Source: Nitrospiria bacterium
GTDB taxonomy: Bacteria > Nitrospirota > CAKKRA01 > 9FT-COMBO-42-15
Direction: 5' to 3'
Length of the DNA stretch: 11,122 nt
Assembly: GCA_919903585.1 (NCBI GenBank)
Contig: CAKKST010000045.1
Location: forward strand, 1 to 11,122
Part shown: in pieces, positions 6,811-11,122 of the stretch
Position numbering within the stretch: the stretch's first letter is position 1
Layout: each line of letters opens with the position of its first letter
Notes under the pieces: generated by a model
What the model was told of the DNA's origin: nothing
The model's database searches: none
What the model saw: the letters and a program-made list of their open reading frames with translations, nothing else
Program-made: the position numbers and the translations under genes

Positions 6811-7615
6811 GCTTGCCATTATTGGCCTCTGCCTGATAATCCTATTCACCTTAACAGCAGCCCTTGCGCCAATAATTGCCCCCTACGACCCATCTGAGCA
6901 GAATCTCTTTGAAGGATTAAAGGGACCGGGCAAAAAGCATATCCTTGGTCAGGACAGGCTCGGCAGGGACATACTAAGCAGGATCATCTATGGCTCCCGT
7001 GTCTCGCTGCAAGTGGGAATAATGGCTGTTGGGATTTCTCTTCTTATTGGCCTGATTGTTGGATCGGTATCAGGCTATTTTAGCGGCTTTATTGATAACC
7101 TCTTTATGAGGATTGCAGATATACTCCTTGCCTTCCCCGGAATACTCCTCGCAATCGGCATCACTGCTGTTATGGGCCCGAGCCTCACAAATGTCATCCT
7201 TGCACTTTCAGTAATAAGCTGGGTTGGATACGCAAGGCTCATACGCGGGCAGATACTCTCTGCGCGTGAGTATGAATATGTCTCTGCGGCGCGGGCAATC
7301 GGTGCCAGTCATTTCAGGATAATTGTAAGGCACATCCTTCCAAACATTATTGCACCTATGCTTGTTCAGGCAAGCCTTGGAATGGCTGGCGCGATCACAG
7401 CAGAGGCAGGCCTGAGCTTCCTTGGTCTCGGCACACAGCCGCCGACACCAAGCTGGGGCTCTATGCTAAATGAAGGGAGAAACTATCTCCTTGTTGCGCC
7501 GCACCTGACAACATTTCCTGGTCTTGCCATAATGATTGTTGTAATGGCCTTTAACTTTTTAGGCGACGGCCTGCGGGATATTTGGGATGTGAAGGAGAGA
7601 ATAAAAAATCCTTGA
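6800..7615 (+). CDS. Dpp/Opp-type ABC transporter permease (DppC-like)
   Basis: This is the second inner-membrane subunit, expected to form a heterodimer channel with the upstream permease. Its 271 residues show an N-terminal OppC-type segment (MRNRLAIIGL to APYDP), the conserved HILGQDRLGRDILSR stretch (47-61) and the EAA loop EYVSAARAIGASHFR (159-173) leading to HILPNIIAP. The C-terminal part has AGLSFLGLGTQPPTPSWG (203-220) and ends with FLGDGLRDIWD. ATG 6800 is preceded by GAGGA (6789-6793) at 6 nt, and the gene overlaps its neighbour by 11 nt. No ATPase gene (dppD/dppF type) follows; the next genes encode ATP synthase. The ATPases are therefore presumably encoded elsewhere. Confidence 0.95.
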   Translation: MRNRLAIIGLCLIILFTLTAALAPIIAPYDPSEQNLFEGLKGPGKKHILGQDRLGRDILSRIIYGSRVSLQVGIMAVGISLLIGLIVGSVSGYFSGFIDNLFMRIADILLAFPGILLAIGITAVMGPSLTNVILALSVISWVGYARLIRGQILSAREYEYVSAARAIGASHFRIIVRHILPNIIAPMLVQASLGMAGAITAEAGLSFLGLGTQPPTPSWGSMLNEGRNYLLVAPHLTTFPGLAIMIVVMAFNFLGDGLRDIWDVKERIKNP

Positions 7616-7640
7616 CATAAAATTTTCTATAATATAGTAT
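7612..7640 (+). promoter_or_regulatory. Candidate sigma70 promoter for atpB
   Basis: A perfect -35 box TTGACA (7612-7617) contains the TGA stop of the permease gene. At 17-nt spacing a -10 TAGTAT lies at 7635-7640; TATAGT at 7633-7638 (15-nt spacing) is an alternative. TATAAT at 7628-7633 is too close to pair with this -35. It lies 53 nt before atpB and marks a likely transcription-unit boundary between the transporter and ATP synthase genes. Confidence 0.6.
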
Positions 7641-7692
7641 TTAGTGTTTATAAATAATATTTATACACTTATTTTAGAGGATTATTTCCCCT

Positions 7693-8370
7693 ATGAAAGA
7701 ACCGCCGTTATTTACTCACATTATAGGACTGTCTCATTATATACCTGATCATATTGCTTACACATGGTTTATAATGGGTGCGCTTATTTTAATATCCTTT
7801 ATAGTCAGCAGGGGCCTCATGCCGCTTCCTGCAGGCATACAAAATATTGCTGAGATTATTGTTGAGGGAATAAGTAAATTTATGGAGAATACAATAGGCC
7901 ACAACAGCCGACAATATCTGCCTTTAATCGGGACACTCGCGCTCTTTATAGTATTATCTAATTTAAGCGGCCTTGTGCCCGGCTTTTTACCTCCAACAAG
8001 CAATATAAATACAACCCTTGCCTGCGCAATTATAGTCTTCTTTGCAACACATTATTATGGCGTAAAGGCCCATGGTATTGATTATTTAAAACATTTTATC
8101 GGCCCCTTCTGGTGGCTTGCGCCTATAATGATACTGGTGGAGCTTATTAGTCATCTTGCAAGGGTGCTCTCATTATCGCTCCGTCTCTTTGGAAATATTT
8201 ATGGCGAAGAGCTTGTTTTGTTGATATTGGTCTTCTTGGTGCCTATAATTGCCCCTTTGCCAATGATGGCTATTGGAATATTTACAGCTATTGTCCAGAC
8301 CTTTGTCTTTGTCCTTCTCAGCATGTTCTATATTAAACTGGCAACAGAGGAGGCAGAGGAAGACCATTGA
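7693..8370 (+). CDS. atpB: F0F1 ATP synthase subunit a
   Basis: Subunit a forms the stator half-channels through which ions pass to and from the c-ring in the inner membrane. The protein has 225 residues with about five to six membrane segments. The essential arginine is Arg164 in LSLSLRLFGNIYGEE, and the last helix holds the conserved GIFTAIVQTFVF (195-206) with Gln202, equivalent to the E. coli Gln252 region. NLSGLVPGFLPPTSNINTTLA (90-110) is a family block. ATG 7693 has only a distant GAGG (7677-7680, 12-nt spacing), so translation may be moderate. atpE follows after 38 nt. The F1 and stalk genes (atpF, H, A, G, D, C) are absent, so the operon is split, as known in several Gram-negative phyla. 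Confidence 0.96.
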   Translation: MKEPPLFTHIIGLSHYIPDHIAYTWFIMGALILISFIVSRGLMPLPAGIQNIAEIIVEGISKFMENTIGHNSRQYLPLIGTLALFIVLSNLSGLVPGFLPPTSNINTTLACAIIVFFATHYYGVKAHGIDYLKHFIGPFWWLAPIMILVELISHLARVLSLSLRLFGNIYGEELVLLILVFLVPIIAPLPMMAIGIFTAIVQTFVFVLLSMFYIKLATEEAEEDH

Positions 8371-8408
8371 TTTTTCAAGTTATACTCATAATGAAAGGAG
8401 GAACTAAA

Positions 8409-8759
8409 GTGAAAAAGATCATTTTTTTTCTGGCTCTAACAATGCTGTTAATCAGCATCGCAGCCCCGTTTGCATCAGCAGCAGCGGAGGAAGCAGCAAA
8501 GGCCGCAGGCAAACTTGACTATTTTAAGGCAATAGGTGTTGTTGCCCCTATCGTGATTGCCCTTGCTGCAATCGGCGGAGCTATCAGCCAGAGCCATGCT
8601 GTAAGAGGAGCAGTTGAAGGTATTGCAAGAAACCCCGGGGCATCAGGAAAGATCACAGTAGCAATGATACTCGGCCTTGCCCTCATTGAGTCGCTGGTGA
8701 TCTATACCCTTGTTGTGGTTTTGATCCTGCTGTTTATGGATCCATTTAAGATGCTTTAA
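8409..8759 (+). CDS. atpE: F0F1 ATP synthase subunit c with signal peptide
   Basis: Subunit c is the hairpin protein that forms the rotating ion-carrying ring. GTG 8409 is chosen because GGAGGA (8397-8402) lies 6 nt before it; upstream in-frame starts (TTG 8367, ATG 8391) lack a ribosome site. The 116-residue product begins MKKIIFFLALTML and has a likely signal peptide cut after ASA (residue 24), leaving a mature protein of about 92 residues. Such leader-bearing c subunits are known, for example in Aquifex. Helix 1 has AIGGAISQSHAVRGAVEGIA, the polar loop is RNP (74-76), and helix 2 carries the ion-binding Glu94 in ALIESLVIYTL. Gln61, Ser95 and Tyr99 correspond to sodium-ring ligands, but position 96 is Leu, not Thr, so coupling to H+ or Na+ is unclear. 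Confidence 0.96.
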   Translation: MKKIIFFLALTMLLISIAAPFASAAAEEAAKAAGKLDYFKAIGVVAPIVIALAAIGGAISQSHAVRGAVEGIARNPGASGKITVAMILGLALIESLVIYTLVVVLILLFMDPFKML

Positions 8760-8797
8760 TCTTTTCTATATCTTTGCAATTTCCTTTTCTAAAGACA

Positions 8798-8838
8798 CCT
8801 TTTTCTGCCCTCCCTTTATTAATGAGGGCAGAAAAAGG
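8798..8838. repeat. Perfect 15-bp hairpin between atpE and regulator
   Basis: CCTTTTTCTGCCCTC (8798-8812) is the exact reverse complement of 8824-8838, with an 11-nt loop. The U-rich side is the outer 5' arm and no T tract follows on either strand, so it is not a classical intrinsic terminator. It could still protect the atpBE mRNA 3' end or help termination. It is 38 nt after the atpE stop and 36 nt before the next gene. Confidence 0.65.
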
Positions 8839-8873
8839 GTTATTTCAGGTTCTGAATAAGGGATGTGATACTA

Positions 8874-9581
8874 ATGCCTAAGGAATGTCTTTTAGTAGTC
8901 AGCAGCGACAATGCCACTTATCAGAAGATAAATAAGGCGCTGAAAAAAAAGGTCGCTGAGATAGTACATACACGAACCCCCATTGAAACCATCTCCGAAC
9001 TGGAGAAGACGAGTTTCACAGGCATATTTATTGATGTGGGTGATAAAAAGATAAAGGGTTCAAGAATCATTGAGAAGATTGATGCACATAGTGACAGCGC
9101 TATTATTATCTATATATTTCCGAGGACGCAGATAAATCAGGCATCCCGTGTAATTGACAGGCCATTCTATAATTACCTATTAAAACCATTTCATCCTGCT
9201 GAGGCAGCCATGCTTTTTAGCAGGGCTGAGAGGTTTGATGCCTTAAATAAGGAAGTCCAGCGGCTGAAACCGCATTCTAAGACAGCCTCTGCTGAAGGCA
9301 GGGATGCCGGCCATGACCAGCAAGCAGAAAATCACCCTTCTTCACTTGAAGGCTTTATAGAAGAGAGGCTGAACAGATTCGTAAAAAAACTGAATGGCAC
9401 AAAGGGCGCCAATCTTTATAATATGATAATAACTGAAATAGAGAGGCCGCTCATCTCCCTCGCGATTAAGGAAACAAAAGGCAATCAGATAAAGGCGGCA
9501 AATCTCCTCGGCATTAACAGAAATACACTAAGAAAAAAAATACAGGAACTTAAAATAATCACCCGCATTGAAAGCGCATAA
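8874..9581 (+). CDS. Receiver-like plus Fis-type HTH transcriptional regulator
   Basis: This is a putative DNA-binding regulator of 235 residues. Residues 4-120 look like a response-regulator receiver: Asp54 in IFIDV at the phosphorylation position and Lys104 in LLKPF. The acidic pair is reduced to Ser11-Asp12, and the usual Thr/Ser after strand 4 is not evident (IIIYIF), so phosphorylation is doubtful. A linker rich in charged and polar residues (about 130-158) leads to a Fis/HTH_8 domain (about 181-228) with NQIKAANLLGINRNTLRKK as the helix-turn-helix. There is no AAA+ domain, so it is not an NtrC activator; the architecture is closer to PrrA/ActR-type regulators. ATG 8874 is preferred (AAGGG at 8858-8862); GTG 8865 has no spaced site. 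No histidine kinase is adjacent. The target is unknown. Confidence 0.82.
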   Translation: MPKECLLVVSSDNATYQKINKALKKKVAEIVHTRTPIETISELEKTSFTGIFIDVGDKKIKGSRIIEKIDAHSDSAIIIYIFPRTQINQASRVIDRPFYNYLLKPFHPAEAAMLFSRAERFDALNKEVQRLKPHSKTASAEGRDAGHDQQAENHPSSLEGFIEERLNRFVKKLNGTKGANLYNMIITEIERPLISLAIKETKGNQIKAANLLGINRNTLRKKIQELKIITRIESA

Positions 9582-9593
9582 GTTATTATTTTC

Positions 9594-9621
9594 TTGACAA
9601 TCCCTATTATTTTGCTATCTT
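9594..9621 (+). promoter_or_regulatory. Strong sigma70 promoter for LysM gene
   Basis: A perfect -35 TTGACA (9594-9599) and -10 TATCTT (9616-9621) are spaced 16 nt apart, with TGC directly before the -10 (extended -10 element). Transcription would begin near 9628 and give a leader of about 130 nt before the LysM gene at 9760. It starts 12 nt after the regulator stop codon. Confidence 0.65.
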
Positions 9622-9652
9622 TATAAGAGAGTTTGCTGCTAATGACTGTTAT

Positions 9653-9733
9653 TTCCGCACAGGCGGAAGCCGGATTTACTGGCAGCCGGATTCCTTAACA
9701 GGGTTTATCCTGCATTATATAATGCGGGGCAGG
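9653..9733 (+). promoter_or_regulatory. Structured leader of the LysM gene
   Basis: TTCCGC (9653-9658) pairs with GCGGAA (9663-9668). The right arm of that hairpin overlaps GGAAGCCGG (9665-9673), which can instead pair with CCGGATTCC (9686-9694) with one mismatch, so the two are mutually exclusive. GCCGGATT also occurs twice (9669-9676, 9685-9692). Downstream, CCTGC (9709-9713) and GCAGG (9729-9733) flank the 14-nt palindrome GCATTATATAATGC (9712-9725). No ligand-binding riboswitch class is recognised. Confidence 0.4.
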
Positions 9734-9759
9734 AATGACATAAAAATGGAGGAAAAGGG

Positions 9760-10995
9760 ATGGTAAGAGATTATGGTCGCAAATTATATACAATAATGGC
9801 TGTAAGTTTTATCATCACAATTCTTTTTTCAGGCGCAGCAATGGCGCAGGAGGCAGCAAAGGCAGGGCAGCAAAAGGAGGCCCAAAAGGATGAGATGAAG
9901 GGTGACCAGAAGAGTGACCAGAAGAGCGAGATAAAGGGTGAGCTTCAAATTCCTGAAGAGAGAAGATATGTAGTAAAAGAGGGCGATACCCTCTGGGATA
10001 TCTCTAATAATACCTTAAAAGATCCCTTTCTCTGGCCAAGGCTCTGGAAGGATAATAAATACATCATAAACCCCGACCTGATATACCCCGGAAATATTAT
10101 CATGTTTCCGGGTGAAGATAAAGGAATCCCGTCTGCGCCAACTGCCGAGGCCCCAAAGGCGGCAGCGCCAGAGCAAAGACCCGGCGAGGCCCCGCAGCCT
10201 GTTATGGGAGAGGCCGCAGCGCCACCGCCTGCAGTTGAAGAAGAGGTTATTGCAGAGGCGCCGGCAGCAGTGGAGGAGACAAAGGAAAGACCCATTGCGA
10301 TTGGAGGCGTGGGCGTGCTGACTGATGAGGTGCTGTTATTCTCAAGCGGATTAATTGTGCCCAAACTGGAGAATAAGGGCGTTATAATCGGCTCATGGGA
10401 TAAGAAGGTTTTGCTTGGCGATAATGACATTATATACATAGACAAAAGGAAAAATCCGTCCATTGCTAATGGAGATAAGTACACCATATACAAGGTAGTA
10501 AGACAGGTCAAACATCCTGCAACTGAAAAGAAAATAGGCTATCTTGTTAAGATATTGGGGGTCGTTCAGATTACAGATGTTAAAAAGGATGTTGCAACAG
10601 GGACGATCATCAGATCCTTTGATACAATGGAATACGGTGACAGGCTTATGCCCTATAAAAAGGCTGCAATCACGGGTGAATCAGAAAAAGGAGGCGGCAA
10701 TAAAAAACTGAAGGGCTATATAGTTGATGTAAAGGATGAAAAGATCCAGAATGCACAGCTTGATATAGTATACATTGATAGAGGGACAAAGGATGGCGTA
10801 ATGGTCGGAGACAGATTTGTAATTGTGCGGCCCGGTTTGAAGACATCCAAGTATGCACCAGGTGAAGGCTTGAGGCTGCCCGGCCAGATTGTTGGTGAAT
10901 TGAGCATACTTTCAGTGCAGGAGAAGACAGCTACTGCAAAAATACTTAATAGCGTAAGGAGTGTTATTAAGGGAGATTTTGTAGAATCAAAGTAG
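9760..10995 (+). CDS. Secreted LysM-domain envelope protein with duplicated C-terminal domain
   Basis: This probable periplasmic or envelope protein (411 residues) should bind peptidoglycan through LysM. A signal peptide (about 1-29, cut after AMA) is followed by a charged Lys/Gln/Asp-rich segment (30-66), then a LysM domain (70-118) of the GDTLWDIS type with the DPFLWPRLWKDN and NPDLIYPGNIIMFPG blocks. A Pro/Ala/Glu-rich linker (about 124-178) leads to two related domains, about 222-298 and 334-408. Each begins DI[IV]YID, has GD plus an aromatic (GDKYTIYK, GDRFVIVR) and closes with a beta-rich half ending in GD. They resemble the C-terminal domain of FlgT-type proteins (inference). GGAGGA (9748-9753) lies 6 nt before ATG. 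It is expressed from its own promoter and probably monocistronic. The exact role is unknown. Confidence 0.88.
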   Translation: MVRDYGRKLYTIMAVSFIITILFSGAAMAQEAAKAGQQKEAQKDEMKGDQKSDQKSEIKGELQIPEERRYVVKEGDTLWDISNNTLKDPFLWPRLWKDNKYIINPDLIYPGNIIMFPGEDKGIPSAPTAEAPKAAAPEQRPGEAPQPVMGEAAAPPPAVEEEVIAEAPAAVEETKERPIAIGGVGVLTDEVLLFSSGLIVPKLENKGVIIGSWDKKVLLGDNDIIYIDKRKNPSIANGDKYTIYKVVRQVKHPATEKKIGYLVKILGVVQITDVKKDVATGTIIRSFDTMEYGDRLMPYKKAAITGESEKGGGNKKLKGYIVDVKDEKIQNAQLDIVYIDRGTKDGVMVGDRFVIVRPGLKTSKYAPGEGLRLPGQIVGELSILSVQEKTATAKILNSVRSVIKGDFVESK

Positions 10996-11065
10996 CGATG
11001 GTATTGCTTTCAAAGCCTTTTGAGTAAATCCTGCTATGATGGAAATATCCCATTCAATTCTTCAC

Positions 11066-11085
11066 AGCCATTATTGGCTTTTTTT
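11066..11085 (+). terminator. Intrinsic terminator after LysM gene
   Basis: AGCCA (11066-11070) pairs with TGGCT (11075-11079) around loop TTAT, followed by a continuous T run to 11085. The stem is short (5 bp) but the layout is classical. It lies about 70 nt after the stop codon and separates this gene from whatever follows the window. Confidence 0.6.
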
Positions 11086-11108
11086 ATTCTTATCTGCTAA
11101 ACAATAAA

Positions 11109-11118
11109 GAGGGAGAGG
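11109..11118 (+). promoter_or_regulatory. Possible ribosome binding site of next gene
   Basis: The purine run GAGGGAGAGG close to the window end looks like a Shine-Dalgarno sequence. The start codon would lie just past 11122, so this cannot be confirmed here. Confidence 0.3.
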
Positions 11119-11122
11119 CTTT

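Noticed and set aside
7628..7633. Perfect TATAAT as the -10 of the TTGACA at 7612
   Set aside because: The spacing is only 10 nt, too short for sigma70; later -10 candidates at 15-17 nt were preferred.
8367..8408. Upstream TTG or ATG starts for atpE
   Set aside because: They would place residues before the signal peptide and swallow the GGAGGA site that serves GTG 8409.
9945..10511. 188-residue minus-strand open frame and a 69-residue plus-strand frame (10112-10321) in the LysM gene
   Set aside because: Both arise from the Pro/Ala/Glu-rich linker, whose GC-rich codons give few stops in other frames; the Arg/Gln-rich and Ser/Ala-rich products look like artefacts.
1092..11122. A previously undescribed multi-gene defence or metabolic system
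   Set aside because: Every long gene belongs to a known housekeeping, transport or envelope family, so nothing supports a new system beyond the small regulatory and repeat signals reported.

Overview
The window reads as an ordinary chromosomal segment of a Gram-negative bacterium. The protein families, the tRNA–tig–clpP–clpX order, the split F0 operon and the LysM/FlgT-like envelope protein all look like Nitrospirota or Desulfobacterota (former deltaproteobacterial) genomes. This placement is inferred from gene content and style, not from any search. All convincing genes lie on the + strand.

Region 1 (1-1091) is a tRNA cluster: the 3' part of tRNA-Arg(CCG), then complete tRNA-His(GTG), tRNA-Arg(TCT), tRNA-Lys(CTT) and tRNA-Leu(TAG), each with an encoded CCA end. 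The AT-rich spacers are built from recurring modules. Both tRNA-Arg genes are followed by copies of the same roughly 120-bp spacer. The other three spacers start with a compact hairpin (different sequence each time), carry the 10-mer ACTGATAACT, and end with a conserved TATAAAAATTGC-NNN-GCAATTTTTAT hairpin. The Lys-Leu spacer also holds an 81-bp G/C-run inverted repeat.

Region 2 (1092-4349) is the protein-folding and proteolysis block: trigger factor (tig), the ClpP peptidase and the ClpX unfoldase. Catalytic and zinc-binding residues are intact.

Region 3 (4342-7615) holds a Dpp/Opp-type ABC importer: a lipoprotein substrate-binding protein overlapping the end of clpX, and two overlapping permeases. 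No ATPase subunits are present. A good intrinsic-terminator hairpin sits just after the clpX stop, inside the signal-peptide codons of the binding protein.

Region 4 (7616-8840) encodes F0 ATP synthase subunits a and c only. The c subunit has a cleavable signal peptide and a mixed set of ion ligands (Gln, Glu, Ser and Tyr of the sodium type, but not the Thr). A perfect 15-bp hairpin follows.

Region 5 (8841-11122) has an orphan, partly degenerate receiver–Fis-type regulator. It is followed by a strong promoter, a structured leader, and a secreted LysM protein with a duplicated C-terminal domain, ended by a short intrinsic terminator.

I see no phage, insertion sequence, CRISPR array or clearly new multi-gene system. 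The most interesting signals are the modular tRNA spacers, the terminator embedded in a coding start, the c-subunit ligand set and the LysM leader.
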